From Hyaloperonospora brassicae (taxonomy: Eukaryota; Oomycota; Peronosporomycetes; Peronosporales; Peronosporaceae), in NCBI GenBank assembly GCA_947650285.1, contig CANTFL010001217.1, positions 16,470 to 80,469 of the forward strand: a stretch of DNA of 64,000 nucleotides, written 5' to 3'. A model generated the notes under the pieces. It ran no database searches, was not told the DNA's origin, and saw only the letters and a program-made list of their open reading frames with translations. The translations under genes were made by a program, and so were the position numbers. This document shows positions 10,586 through 22,589 of the stretch, in pieces. How positions within the stretch are numbered: position 1 is the first letter of the stretch; each line of letters starts with the position of its first letter.

Positions 10586-11546
10586 TTATAGGACCCTAAA
10601 GATTGGAGAGTGATGTGAATAATGGCTCGCGGCGAGCCACATTTGGCCGCCCCTAAAATCCCTGCGTAGACTTTTTCTCTCGATTTTATCGTAATTTTCC
10701 GCATGCAGCCCTATAAGTAGGTAGACGAATTAGCGGATACATTTTGGCAGTCTAAAAGTTCAAAAATGGCTGTCGTCACCCCAAACGGTGGGTTTTTGCT
10801 TCTTTATGTATTCTATTTACTATAAATCGACGCAGGCAATTATCCAAATTCATCAAAAACCATCACGTTTTGCAAAAACTATTGCAAAGCACAGTATTTG
10901 GCAGCGGGTAAAACGTTCCACATACGTTAGTTTCGAATAAGTACCTTGCGGTACGACCGATACATCTTCGCGGCGTATTGGACGGTCTTCCTAGTCAGAA
11001 TCATGCGATATACGTCCATGTACCGAAAGCACTATCGAGCATGGATGCGAATGGTCGAAAGGAGAGACAGATGCAAGGGATATTGGGACCATCTCCTCGA
11101 GGCCTTTATATGTGCAGTCGCAATTTGTTTAATCATGGCCTTTTGATTCTCCTCGGAACATTTCGATGGAGATCAGTTCGCAATGAAACCGAGACTAAAA
11201 ATGATGTGATGGCCGGTCGCAGTGACAGTCTCTTTCAAAAGCCCTTTTCGGTTATGAAATCACATTAAATTTAGATGAAACTCGGGCGCAGCAATAGGCC
11301 TTTCACCTGCATATTCCGTGGCCATATGTTGGGGCGGCATGTTGATAACTGTTGACTGATAAATACATAAGCTGGTATTGAAACATGCAAAAGACGTAAT
11401 TATTATGCGCAGTGCGACGTGAGCATTGGAAAAGGCGCTGTCGATTGCGGAAACGGCAATAAAAACAATTTTTTCCTTTTTAAATTTGGCTGCCAAAAAA
11501 GATACAGGTTATCGGTGGTGCGCACTGAATCCGCTACCTCTTTAAA

Positions 11547-11628
11547 AAGGTAAAATCAAACTATTTTGCACCGAAACGCACTACGAAGTCGTAGTGCGTT
11601 TCGGTGCAAAATAGTTTGATTTTACCTT
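11547..11628. repeat. 82-bp perfect palindrome (40-bp arms, 2-nt centre)
   Basis: The left arm 11547-11586 (starts AAGGTAAAATCAAACTATTT) is the exact reverse complement of the right arm 11589-11628, with only AG between them. All 40 positions match. It could be a foldback element, two transposon termini joined head to head, or a product of hairpin-mediated rearrangement. Confidence 0.95.
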
Positions 11629-12197
11629 GTCAGAATGATGTCCGCACTGTAATCACCTTCGTCTTTTATTGGTAATTTCTTGTGCGACATAGACTATTTC
11701 TTGATGCATAATCTGAAGCTAAGACAAACAACGAAGTGTACAACAATAAAAAAACATTTTTTTGGTAGTAACCCTTATATTTTTACGAGCTGATCGTCAA
11801 TACCCTATTTTACAATAAAATATACGTGCAATGGACCGCTTTTTTGTGTAAAAAAATTCGTGAATGTAATTTGAAAAAATAATTTGCACCAGGTTCAACT
11901 TGACTGCCACATCCCTCCAGAAGATTTTGAACGCTTTGATATATATCGATACGATATCGTTTAGACAAAAAGAGGAATCATATGTTGTTGTCGATCAGGT
12001 ATCTCTTCCTCATTGCAATCCATAGAATTTCAAACAAATTTCCTATTTATTTCGTAAATATCTTCTTTTGTAATGATAAATCAATATATTTACAATCTTT
12101 GGATATATATGATATCTATTTTGAAGATATTTAAATAGGTAGAATAACAAACAATTCTTCAAATGAAGCGTTCGAAGATGCAAAAAAAGACAAAAGA

Positions 12198-12279
12198 GCT
12201 ACTAAATAAGGGAATTGCTAAATTCACACCCCTTTTCCTTAGATTCACACCCTTACTTCAAAACCTTATGTATAAAACC
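12198..12279 (+). repeat. Short dispersed repeat, left copy (inverted relative to 23714-23793)
   Basis: GGGAATTGCTAAATTCACAC followed by CCCTTTTCC, a second ATTCACACCC motif and an A/T-rich tail. The same sequence, about 85-90 percent identical by eye, occurs on the opposite strand at 23714-23793. Confidence 0.7.
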
Positions 12280-12349
12280 TTTATTCATTTTAAGATTTGA
12301 TTTTTGACAAAGGTATTTCTCAAAATTTCTAGGCCATTAATTGGCAAGT

Positions 12350-12793
12350 TGTAACGGGGCACTGTTGACTACGTACTGGTCAAGAGTACGGAGTATACTT
12401 CCACTGACGACAGTGGTCGACAGTGCCCTGCTAGGTGTTTTAAGGAAAACACAGAGGAAGGAAAGGAGACTAAGTAGTCAGACTAGTCTCTTGGTAAAAG
12501 TAAAACTGTATTAATATAGTTAAGTCCTATAACTCCTTGTAGTCTCTGTTGTCCTGACTTAATTATACTTATGTAACTATATGTATGATTGAGTCTACTC
12601 ACCACCCATTGCGCGCGTCTAGCAGCGATTGGTGGGTTGATATCATCACGATATCAACCAATGCGTAGACCCTTCGGTCATCTTCAACAATATCATCATG
12701 CTCTGTGATATTGTTGATAGAATATTCAACGTGATATTCTTTATTGTCAGATTGTTTTAATGACAATCTCATGTAACGGGCTACCCCGTTACA
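12350..12793 (-). repeat. Copy A 3' LTR
   Basis: 444 bp bounded by TGTAACGGGG and CCCCGTTACA. It contains a series of perfect hairpins: GGTTGATATC/GATATCAACC (12635-12659), CAACAATATCA/TGATATTGTTG (12685-12716), ATTGTCA/TGACAAT, and a terminal TGTAACGGG/CCCGTTACA hairpin. Confidence 0.9.
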
Positions 12794-12806
12794 TCACCCC
12801 TCCCTT
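12794..12806 (-). other. Copy A polypurine tract
   Basis: Minus-strand AAGGGAGGGGTGA directly abutting the 3' LTR, the expected plus-strand primer of reverse transcription. The same tract is found in copies B and D. Confidence 0.75.
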
Positions 12807-12925
12807 ATGTGATAGTCACCGTGTAATAATCGAAAACTTGGTGGCCACCCGTTCGACACCAGTGGGACAGGGAGCACTTGTTCAGTCATGCCCATTCACC
12901 CCTGACCTTGACTCGCATAGTTAAC

Positions 12926-14530
12926 ATGTCGATGCGAGGTGGTTCGAAGACCACACAGCCTGCTGCTGTGCCAGCCTCTGCGGCAGACTCTTCGTCGTCT
13001 GCTGCTCTTTCTTCGCCTGCAGCAACAGGTTCTGCAGACGCACGCGGTATCGCACCACGTGCACATGATGACCTTGGCAATGAGGTCATCAATTATGGCG
13101 AGTCAGACGTGCCTGACTCGCGCAACGTTCCAGAGGCATCCCGATCACCGGCGGTGCCTCATCATTCTTCAAGAGCAATGTCGAACGAGCGGACTCGTGA
13201 AATGCATCACAGTCTGTTCGGCAGTGATGATGAACTCTATAGTGAGGACTACTATGTCTCACCAGTATCAACTCGTGCCTTCCCGCAAGAGCGTGGTGAC
13301 AATGGCGAGATCCATCGTTATTCTGGAAGACGTGGTACCGAAACAGGTACCACATTGAAGCGTGATGAGCTCAAGATGTGGCTCTTGCCCGAGCAGCTCA
13401 TCAATGGCTTGTCTCACGAAAAAAGCCAACACCATCTAATTCCTTAATTCGATTCAACTGAGCTTCATGGCTTGAACTCCCAGCGCGAGCAACTTTCGCG
13501 CTGAGGAAGATTTTTATCTCGATGTCTTCCTTAGACATCGATGGTACAACAGCAACCAAAAGCGTGACAAAACATCGCTTTTGGCGGCGTAGAACGCGTT
13601 CGTCCAAAACGTAAAGAATTTAGACGAGAAAGGTGGCTCAAGAAACTTGAGGCGACGCGCCTCAGCTTCGAAAAGCGAACGCCAACCGGTGCAAGGTACC
13701 GGTTGCACTGTTTGTCGAGTGAGGCAGACATTTCTTGCCTCACATGGGGAGACCCTTGTTCGAGTTGTGTTGACAACTCGCAGCGTGCACATAGGGACGT
13801 GTTTTCCCTAAGTTCACCCTGGGGAAGGGCACACATCTCGGCTGAGATGCGTGACGCGATTGCAAACTTGCAATCCGTCTAGAAGCGCCAAAAGCGCGTG
13901 TTTACCGATGGGCCATCGGACCTATCGGATGAGTCTCGTCATACTGGTGGACGAGACCTTCAACGTCAGCCATCAGCTGGGATCGAGTTTCCCAGCTGTA
14001 ATACGATGGGGGTTACCCCCGCCACTGGACGAGGTAGCTCGTCCTTGATCCTAAATCGTCACGGTGATTCAAGATACGCTCCACTAGAAAGCGTTGACCA
14101 CCTTGAGAATTCACCAAAGGATGTGGTGGAGGAGGAAAGACCTCCTCCAGATGATTCTGTTCACCATCTCGACCCTTGCGAGATGGATCGCGCAATCGAT
14201 GAATTGCGCGATGACTTGAAGCACGAGCGCGACCGGCGCTACGCTTTGACTGATACCGTGCGGAAGAACCGCAAGGATCGCGAGGCTGATCGGGCGAGAA
14301 ACCGCGCCGATTACGCCACAGCGCAGCTTCAGGTCGAGCGGGATGTCCGCTCCCTTTTCGGCTAACTGGCGACAGCTCGCGGGGAGATATCTTGGTTGAG
14401 TTCCGAGGTATCATATCTGCACAACTAGACGGATCGTCTGGAGCGCGAACGCAAGAACTTGATGGATGTTCTTGAACGTGGGGGCTATCTTCATCGGAAG
14501 AAGAAGGCTCGTACTGACAGTACGACCTAA
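12926..14530 (+). pseudogene. Antisense accessory gene of copy A (broken)
   Basis: Runs opposite to gag-pol. It starts at the conserved ATG after ATAGTTAAC and corresponds segment by segment to the better preserved version in copy D (42897-44505). Recognisable parts are a Ser/Ala-rich N-terminus, GESDVPDS and LFGSDDE acidic motifs, a terminal LERERKNLMDVLERGG coiled-coil segment and a basic KKKARTD tail. It is interrupted by a stop at 13445, a frame change just after, a TAG at about 13878 (shared with copy D) and a stop in the coil near 14363. Its last third overlaps the chromodomain/linker part of pol on the other strand. Confidence 0.65.
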
Positions 14531-17500
14531 GCCTCCCCACGTAAAACGTAGGATGCGTGCGCATCCCACGTGGCAATTCGATCGTGTATACATTGCCCTT
14601 GCGATGCAACACTTGAAAGGGACCAATGTACTTCGGCAGTAGTTTACCACTGCCGACACTAGTGACTCCGTGTCCAGGTAAGTTTACCGTAGACAGTAGT
14701 AGTGCTAGGTCGTTAGCTTTAAATGAAAGAACATTTGCTCTTCCATTCATGTCTGCGTTCCGTTTCTGACGGTCCACCGCATTTGCGATGGAGTCCTGAA
14801 CGAAACGGACTACCGCTTCTCGATTCAGCAGGAAGTTCTCTGCTGACTCTTTGTTTTGTCTGGCAGTGCGCTTCGTGCGCACTGCTAAGAGACTGCTCTC
14901 TTCTTCAGCGAGGTTGTCTTCTTCCTCGCGGACATAATCGGTGAAGATGCTATATATACCAGCATCGTCATCATCATCCGAGTCAACAATAGCGTCATCG
15001 CTATTGTTGAGGTGATCTTCTTCATCGATGTCGACTTGATCGACATTGGCATCATACGTGACGACGTTAGCGTCGACACGTGATGAGCAAGAGCCAGAAC
15101 GGTTTTCTGCTCGAGCGAGTCCCTCCCCCCTTATCCAAGAGTTACACTCTATAAGGGTGGGCACTCGTGGATGGCGTAGGCCATTCACGTAAAACGGTGT
15201 GTGCTGTGTTGAAGCATGCACCGAATTATTGATGGCGAATTCCACCATGGGTAGGGATTCGCTCCAACTCGGAAACGAGTGGACATATCCTCGAAGAATC
15301 TCTTCGAGGACACGGTTCGCACGTTCCGTTTGACCATCTGTTTCTGGATGGTCAGAAGTGGACATCTTCAATCGTGTTCCGAGAGTATGGAACACGGTTT
15401 GCCAAAATTCCGCCGTGAACCGAGGGTCACGGTCGGATACGAGTTCACGGGGTAACCCGTGGAGTCTAAAGACCGTGTCTAGAAAGACACGAGCACAACC
15501 TTGAGCCTTGATTGACTCAGGGACAGCAGCAAGATGGACCATCTTGCTGAATCGGTCTACAAACACAAGAATACCATTATTCTTGTGAGCGTCTTCGGGA
15601 AACCCGAAGACGAAGTCCATTGAAACGGACTGCCAGCACTCTGTCGGAACAGGCAGAGGCTGCAATGGCGCACGGGATGAAGGACTAGGCTTCACCCGTT
15701 GACAAACTTCGCAAGCACGTATATACTTGCGAACAAACTGATACTGGCGGGGCCAGTAAAAGTCACGACTTACCGTGAGGTAAGTCTTTTCCCTTCCACG
15801 ATGGCCGCTTGTTGGGGCATCGTGACACTCGTACATGATGCGTAAACGCAAATCATGATGAGCGGGTACGACGACACGAGGCGTGTCGTCGGCAAAAGCT
15901 GTATAGTACAGCAATCCGTTGCGTGTACTATACCGATCCGATGAGGATCGGTACAAAGCCGGTAAATCCCTCATGGATTTACTGGATGGATTCACCAGAT
16001 GATCCATCAATCGCAGAAGATTATTATCTTCCGCGTATGCCTTTCGTACGTCGTCAAGTAAACTTAACGACGGGACACTGACTGACAGTGTCGCAACAGT
16101 GGGCTTATCCTCACTGTTGAATTGTGCGTTCGGCTCGAAATCGGACCGGCGCGAGAGCGCATCAGCGACGACGTTTAGTCGTCCTGGTTTATACTCCACG
16201 GAGAAGTTATACTCCGCGAAGAAAGACAGCCACCTCGCCATTCTTTGCGAGAGGTGTGGGCTGTTTACGGCCGTGCGTAATGACGCATGGTCCGTGTAGA
16301 CAACAAACGGTCTATCTCCCAAGAGATAGACGCGAAACTTAGCAAGTGCGTATTTCATGGCAAGGAGTTCCTTGTCATGCACTGGGTAATTACTCTCGGC
16401 TTCTTGAAGCTGACGCGATCGATAGCAGATGACGCGTTATGCGCCATCTGTTTCAAATTGCATCAACGCACAGCCGATTGCAAAATCGTCAGAGTCACAG
16501 ACCACATGAAATGGTCTGTACTGATCTGCAATCGCCAAGATGGGCGATTGCATCAAGCTTTTCTTGATACTTTCAAAGGAACGCTGACAGTCAGCGTTCC
16601 ATGACCACTTCACATCTTTCTTGAGTAAACAAGAAAGATGAACAGTCATCTCGGCATAGTTGGGCGAGTACTTGTGCAAGTACGCCGCTAAGCCAAGGAA
16701 CTTACGAAGTACCTTGACATCGACTGGCACAGGCCAGTCGGTAATCGCCTTGATCTTTTCTGGATCAGGGCGTACGCCGTGTTTACCTACGATGCACCCA
16801 AGAAGTGGCATTTCGCTAGCCGCGAACATACACTTCTTGAGGTTGGAATACAATTTGTGCGTACACAAAGGTGAAGAACCCGACGAACGTGAGTTCTGTG
16901 AACTTCAACATCCGATTTCCCGTCCATAGCCCGGATATGGACAAACACATCGTCGAAGTAACTCGGTGCGGAGTCTCGAACCGGTCTCAACAGATTTGAA
17001 ACACATCTGTTGAATGTTGCAGGGGCGTTACTTAGCCCCTGTGGCATAACTAGCCACTCCCACAGCATCCCGCTAGGGGTACTCACTGCCGTGAACGGGA
17101 TGTCTCGTTCACGCATGAGGATCTGATAGAATCCGTCCATCAGATCCATGGACGAAAAGATGGTACTCTTTGACATACCATCCATGATTACGTCCTTCCT
17201 CGGTATTGGCGTCTGAGCCGGTACCGTTGCAGCATTCAATTTGTTGAATGCGTGCACTGTCCGCCATCCTCCTGTGGCCTTTCGCACACAGAAGGTCGGA
17301 GAGCTGTGAAGGGAAGTTGATTCCCTCACATGGCCCGCTGCAAAGCGATCGGCAAAGAACTTTTCGATCGCTAGTACTTGTTCACGAGGCAGTGGCCACT
17401 GCTTCATGACACAGTACTTCGAGCCCGGTTTGAGCTCGATCTCGTGTCGAGTGCCTTTGTCCTTAGGCAACTCGCAAGGCACGGATTCAGGGAACACATC

Positions 17501-18536
17501 CTTGAATTCGATCTAGATCCTTATACAAAGGATTTGCCTGGAGCGACTTCCAGGATTGAGATTCGTATCTCTCAATCCGAGTCTTCTCATCGACCACGCT
17601 TTCGTCCATCGATGAACTGCTGAGAACCCTCTCGGTCTCAGTGAATACCGTTGTCGATCGAATATCGGTAACGTACTCGTCCTCCGCGACGATAGCACAG
17701 ATCTGCTTGACTTTGCCACTACTCAGATCACGCAAGAACCGTTTCGGTTCTAGCGTTGGCAATTGATTTATCTCCGAAGTTAGTTTCGAAGGCACAATGA
17801 GATCATGTGTATAAACGCCTACACTTGATCCGTCATTAACCAAGATATTCAGTGTCTCGATTACCTCCTGGGAAATCACTTCCACAGGATTCGGGTGAGC
17901 TTTCTCCACAATGTAGTGATCATCTACATTGTGTTCTTGTACAGTCGTGCTAACGACCGTACCACAAGTGAGGCAATCGCACTCACTCGTAGTACAACCA
18001 CATAAATGTGGGCGTTCCAAAACATTTTCAGGTCGTCATCTACGAAACAAGTGACAGGTATCGCAACCGAACGATACTTCCAACTCACCCTCGGCTCGTA
18101 TTTCCTGAGCCAAGGTAGTCCTAGGATGACGTCGAACTTTTCATCGAGGTCAAGCACGATGAAATCATCATCGTACTGTTCGCCTTTTAACGTGTAGTGG
18201 ATTCCGACTACACGTTTCTTCACAGTGATCGATGCGCCTGTCGCTAGGCGCACCGTCATCTTCGTTGGAGTGATCTCCCGTTCCACGAAGTTAAAACTTC
18301 CTGCCTCTAGCGACTGGCGACGAACAAAGTTGTTCGACGCCCCACAGTCAACTAGGCGCGAAGTGAAAAGTCTTTTGTCACTTCTAACTTCAAGGTGATG
18401 AGTAACACCTCATCACCAGGTGCAGAGACACACAGAAATTGTGTGTCGAGAGCGACCTTCTTCAGGTGATTTGCAATTCTCATGATGTTGCTGGATCATT
18501 AGGGTGTTCCTCCCCTACTGACCCCGACCATTTTTT
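13925..18536 (-). pseudogene. Copy A pol (decayed)
   Basis: Read on the minus strand: aspartic protease with an LVDCGAS-type active site near 18340 (a one-base deletion follows it), RT with YFDD at 16949-16960, RNase H and tether region, then integrase with an HHCC finger and D-D-E core in an uninterrupted frame 14013-16382, a GPF module and a chromodomain cut by TAA at 14013-14015. Chromodomain-like sequence continues in frame beyond this stop to about 13900. At least three frame changes separate protease, RT, RNase H and integrase. The integrase half is almost identical to copies C and D; the protease-RT half matches copy C including its frameshift. Confidence 0.8.
18497..18536 (-). promoter_or_regulatory. 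Copy A gag-pol -1 frameshift signal
   Basis: Slippery A AAA AAT (18530-18536, minus) in the gag frame, a 9-nt spacer, and a CAGTAGGG/CCCTAATG stem (18497-18520) with one mismatch compared with copies C and D. The gag stop lies inside the stem. Confidence 0.6.
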
Positions 18537-19635
18537 ATGGTCCACCTTGCTGTTGCGACTTCGCAACAGCAACGGGCCCTCGCCCTCCAGTTCTTCTTGC
18601 TGGTGGGTGAACACTGCGCTCTGCACCGCGAGGTTCTGAGCGGGGGATACTGCATTCCTATGCGTAGTGTCCCAGTTTATGACAGCGACGGCATCTCACC
18701 ATTCGCTTGTCATTCGCAGGGCGAGGTTTCTTGCCCTCGACATTACAGAGGTCCATTGGTTCTGGACATCCGACTGCTAATCATCTCTGTGGACGATGCG
18801 GGGTCAACGTAGCGTGAGACAGTCTCACGCTATAATCTTCTTAATCCGCTGCAAAGATTGCTTTGGAGAGCGTCTTTAGCTCTCCGCGGAACAGGTGGTC
18901 CCTAACGGGACCGTCTGAAAGCCCTTGAATGAAGATTGCGATCAACACAAACTCGCTCACAGGGTTCACTACCATGCAGCTTGTAAGGTAGCGTACACGT
19001 TGGGCGTAAGCGCGAACCTTACGCTTACCCTGTTTGATTTGCAGGAGCTTCGAAAGAGTCCTGAACTCTGCTCTGGGCGGTTCAAACGTCTCACTGAGCA
19101 GGGTCTTGAAGATCCTCAACGACCCAAACACATGTGGGTCTTGCAACTTGAGATTCAGGGCCCAAGCTCTGGCTTCTCCTGCCAGGTTAGACTGAGCGAA
19201 TGAGACTTGCATTCGATCATCATCGATGCGACGAGCATCGATGACATCGTCCAGCTCGACGGACCACCTCAACAGGGAGTCTTCCTCGACTCCCCGATAC
19301 TTGGAGACCTCTAGTTTTAGAGACTCCCGTCGACGCCCACGCGTCGGCTCTGCGGACTGAGACTGTTCATGTCTCAGTGCTTTGTTCCTCTGGTGATCTT
19401 GTTGTTGTAACAAGGTCAACTGCGCTCGCGACTCATCAAGTTCTCGTTGCAAGAACTTGCTAATGACGACATGTTGCTGGTCCCTAACCCTTGTGGGTAG
19501 CATGGCCCATATGGCTTCCTCGCCAACGGTCGGACTCATTCGTTCGATCGCACTCCATTTGATGTCGCCCAAATAGGAGTAGCTTTCACGGGTTTTGTGA
19601 AATCTGTCGCCTTCGACTTCGTCCAACATGTTCAT
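18515..19635 (-). pseudogene. Copy A gag (truncated by stops)
   Basis: Starts MNMLDEVEGD and stays open for 264 codons, covering a Gln/Glu-rich coiled N-terminal part and the Ty3-type capsid region (EFRTLSKLLQIKQGKRKVRA onwards). A TAA stop at 18841 follows IFAAD, where copy D continues AAEQEDFSMRQ. Downstream, the nucleocapsid zinc knuckle is still readable but has a TAG in place of one residue (CRRCHKLGHYA then stop). Both stops are shared with copy C. Confidence 0.75.
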
Positions 19636-19675
19636 GTTGGGCGATGCGAGTGGTGGTCCTTGGACAGACTACAAA

Positions 19676-19684
19676 GTGCTACCA
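19676..19684 (-). other. Copy A primer-binding site
   Basis: Minus-strand TGGTAGCAC two bases inside the 5' LTR. The first eight bases are complementary to the CTACCA-type 3' end of eukaryotic initiator tRNA-Met; the match does not extend further by eye. Identical in copies C and D. Confidence 0.6.
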
Positions 19685-19686
19685 GG

Positions 19687-20129
19687 TGTAACGGGGCACT
19701 GTTGACTACGTACTGGTCAAGAGTACGGAGTATACTTCCACTGACGACAGTGTTCGACAGTGCCCTGCTAGGTGTTTTAAGGAAAACACAGAGGAAGGAA
19801 AGGAGACTAAGTAGTCAGACTAGTCTCTTGGTAAAAGTAAAACTGTATTAATATAATTAAGTCCTATAACTCCTTGAGTCTCTGTTGTCCTGACTTAATT
19901 ATAATAATGTAACTATGTGTATGATGACGTCTACTCACCACCCATTGCGTGCGTCTAGCAGCGATTGGTGGGTTGATATCATCACGATATCAACCAATGA
20001 GTAGACCCTTCGGTCATCTTCAACAATATCATCATGCTCTGTGATATTGTTGATAGAATATTCAACGTGATATTCTTTATTGTCAGATTGTTTTAATGAC
20101 AATCTCATGTGACGGGCTACCCCGTTACA
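19687..20129 (-). repeat. Copy A 5' LTR
   Basis: 443 bp, TGTAACGGGG...CCCCGTTACA, differing from the left LTR at roughly a dozen positions. It is almost identical to the 5' LTR of copy C (52910-53353) except near its end. Confidence 0.9.
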
Positions 20130-20217
20130 CAAGGAATACGTAAGAAATACATATGATACTACGTACGCCTGTGGTCTATCTCGTTCAGCGTTTACTGATA
20201 GGGCACCACGCAATAAG

Positions 20218-22200
20218 ATGCTTCCTCCTCTCGAGGTTGAGTATGCCAGTCGGGAGGAACTTATGGATACTGTGCAGACGTTCGCACGTGGCCAAGTCTA
20301 TGCTGTTACGATTAAAAGTTCGATTGCAGGAAAGCGTGTCTAGCTTAAATGTGATCAAGGTGCCGTAAACGGACCAAAGGTTGATGAGAGCGCCAACGCC
20401 AGACCAGCTCACGCCGAATTGATTGCCCGTTCCTTTTCAGTGGAAATTTCTCCAATAAAGAGGTAATTAAAAGTCAAACGTGATGAAAGGATGCCACAAT
20501 CACTAGCCGTCACTCCATCCGTATGACCATTCGACTCATAGGGAGCTAAATAGCGAGCAGGCCGATACTGTCAGAAATATGACATTGGCTGGTGTTAAAC
20601 TGTTAGGGATTCTTTCATCACTTCTTATAAAGAATGACGGTGCCCTGGAAAACCTCTCTACATTGTACAATGAGCGTACAAACCTTCGAAAGGACAAGCT
20701 AAATGGAAGGACACCAATACAAGCTCTTTTTAATGATTTGCAAGCAAGCAATTGTACGCACTTTCACAGATGTGATGATGATGGAGCAATAACCACCCTT
20801 TTTTCGCTCACAAAGAAAGTATTCGGCTTGCTTGCCGATACCATCATGTCGTGCTTATGGGCTACACATTCAATACAAACAAGTATTAACTATCCAGAAT
20901 TCGCATTGTCGGTATGAAAAGCTTTATTAGACAATTTTTGGATGGCTTCTGCTTTCTTTAAGAAGAGAATCAAAACGATTACAGGTAGGCATTATCAAAA
21001 CTTGCAGACATCCTGACACCGGAGACACGCCCAGCCGTGATTGTGACAGACCGTGAACTGTCGCTAATGGCATCTATCGATAAGATATTTCCATCTTCAT
21101 CACACATGCTGTGTACATGGCACATCAACAAAATATCATGTTTAAACGCAAACGACAATTTGAGACGAGCGAGCAATGGAACTTGTTTCTTCAGCAGTGG
21201 AGTAATATGGTGGCTGCTAATACCGAAGTGGACTTTGAAAAACAGTGGAAAGAGCTATCAAACTCTTTTGACAGTAAGTTTAAAGTTCTCGAATACCTCT
21301 GTAATACGTGGCATATATATAAGGATCGCTTTGTAAATGCCTGGACGTCGAGGTATCTCCTTTATGGCAACAAAGCTACATCACGAGTGGAAGGCGCCCA
21401 TGCGTACGTAAAACCAATTCTGCAAGTATCAACATGGGACTTGCTGTCGGTGCTTAGCAAACTGACTCTTGCAATTGAGCATCAAGTCAGGACCGAAAAA
21501 TCACATCGCAGCAGAGACAAGTTACTTCACCTGACCGGGGTACCGTCAACTTTCACTCCATTACCCGGGATCATTTCAGCCATTGCACGCAAAAAGTCTC
21601 TTGATTAATTCAAGAGGAACACATAAATAAAAGCTTGTTGCACAATGGTTTTCACCTCGACAATGGGCATCCCTTGTGCTCACAAGCTAAAAGAAATCGA
21701 GAACAGCGAGCGTGCATTGGGCATAAACGATTTTCATGAGCAATGGCATCTGGATTGGAGACGCGATGTAACGGTATGGCAGTTACTTTATCGTGTGTGA
21801 ATCTGACAAACGCTGACTGTTGTGGTTATATTTTTTGGTAGGAAGCAAGCGGTGAAGATGAGGCGATCAACGTAAAATGGAATATGCTTGATAAGAAGTT
21901 AAGGGAACTACCAGATGACCAAGAAAAGTTTCTCTTTGCCCAAGTGACCCAACTGTTGGAAGGCCTCAGCACAGTGGTGGAGCTGAAAGATCCGATGGTA
22001 CACACTGAAACTCGTGGTTGTCCCCCTGGCTCCCGTAACCTTCCAAAAAGTAGCACAAAACGAGAATTGTCCGAGTTCGATCATGTTAAAAGGCAGCCTA
22101 TCAACACCAAAGGAAATGTAAGTGCTGCTGTCAAACAGGTCACTACAAACGAACTTGCCAATTTCGAAAGTAATAAGAGGCTGAAGACTACAATTTATAC
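20218..22200 (+). mobile_element. MULE (Mutator-like) transposase relic
   Basis: Segments of a FAR1-type MULE transposase in order on the plus strand: an N-terminal LEVEYASREEL...VTIKSS region and LKCDQG motif (with TAG at 20341), a grtPIQALFNDL-like linker near 20700, the region where the first catalytic Asp (DCTYKTN in relatives) is replaced by SCLWATHSIQTS, then VIVTDRELSLM and LCTWHINK near 21030-21130 (second Asp kept), SRVEGAHAYVK near 21390 (catalytic Glu kept), GIPCAHK near 21670 and a GCPPGSRNLPKSSTKRE C-terminal motif near 22015-22070. Several frame changes; first catalytic residue lost; dead. Terminal inverted repeats were not identified. Confidence 0.8.
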
Positions 22201-22589
22201 TTATAAAGCAAATCATAACACCTTGATGTTGATCAGTTGTCGATTGTCTTACTTACTTCTACCGTGCGTGTATGTATTTTTTACGCTTGGACACGGTGGA
22301 GCCAAATGGAATTCGCCAAGTCTTCAAACCACATTTTGGCTCCTGATGGAGAACGCATTGGTGAACAGTATGTTTACCAAGAAATTCCTGACCCCATTAG
22401 GTTCCATCAGATCACCTCTAATTCAATTAGGCGTTCAAGAAATGCACGAGCTAGCTAAATTGAAACTGCAGATAGTAGCGAAAATATATTAAATCGAGTT
22501 AGGTTACCGGACGCACTGGGTGCAAGTTTTTATTGTGCTCTTCATGGCTTCCAAGCGTTATAATACACTCAGCACACGATCGCTTCTCG
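22201..22589. other. Spacer after MULE relic
   Basis: About 390 bases between the last recognisable transposase motif and the dehydratase fragment. A plus-strand frame continues to 22492, but I recognise no domain in it. Confidence 0.4.

Larger units (their letters stand above)
9440..12349. other. Non-coding region with repeats
   Basis: No supportable gene. The first kilobase has short frames without motifs; from 10500 on the DNA is AT-rich. It contains a 34-bp tandem duplication (10518-10585), an 82-bp perfect palindrome (11547-11628) and a short repeat found inverted at 23.7 kb (12198-12279). Small frames near 10946-11268 and 11260-11496 are not recognised. Confidence 0.55.
12350..20129 (-). 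mobile_element. Ty3/Gypsy LTR retrotransposon, copy A (decayed)
   Basis: A full-length 7.8-kb element in minus orientation. It has 444/443-bp LTRs beginning TGTAACGGGG and ending CCCCGTTACA, a primer-binding site beside the right LTR, gag, pol in the order protease-RT-RNase H-integrase-partial chromodomain, a polypurine tract beside the left LTR, and an antisense gene between integrase and the 3' LTR. Flanks CAAGT/CAAGG resemble a 5-bp target duplication with one change. Roughly a dozen differences separate the LTRs. Frameshifts and stops interrupt gag, pol and the antisense gene, so it is not autonomous. Its 3' half is nearly identical to copy D, its 5' half to copy C. Confidence 0.9.

Noticed and set aside
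16099..16342. Plus-strand frames repeated at 41325-41568 and 46074-46317
   Set aside because: They recur only because the Ty3 integrase/RNase H region on the other strand is repeated; not independent genes.
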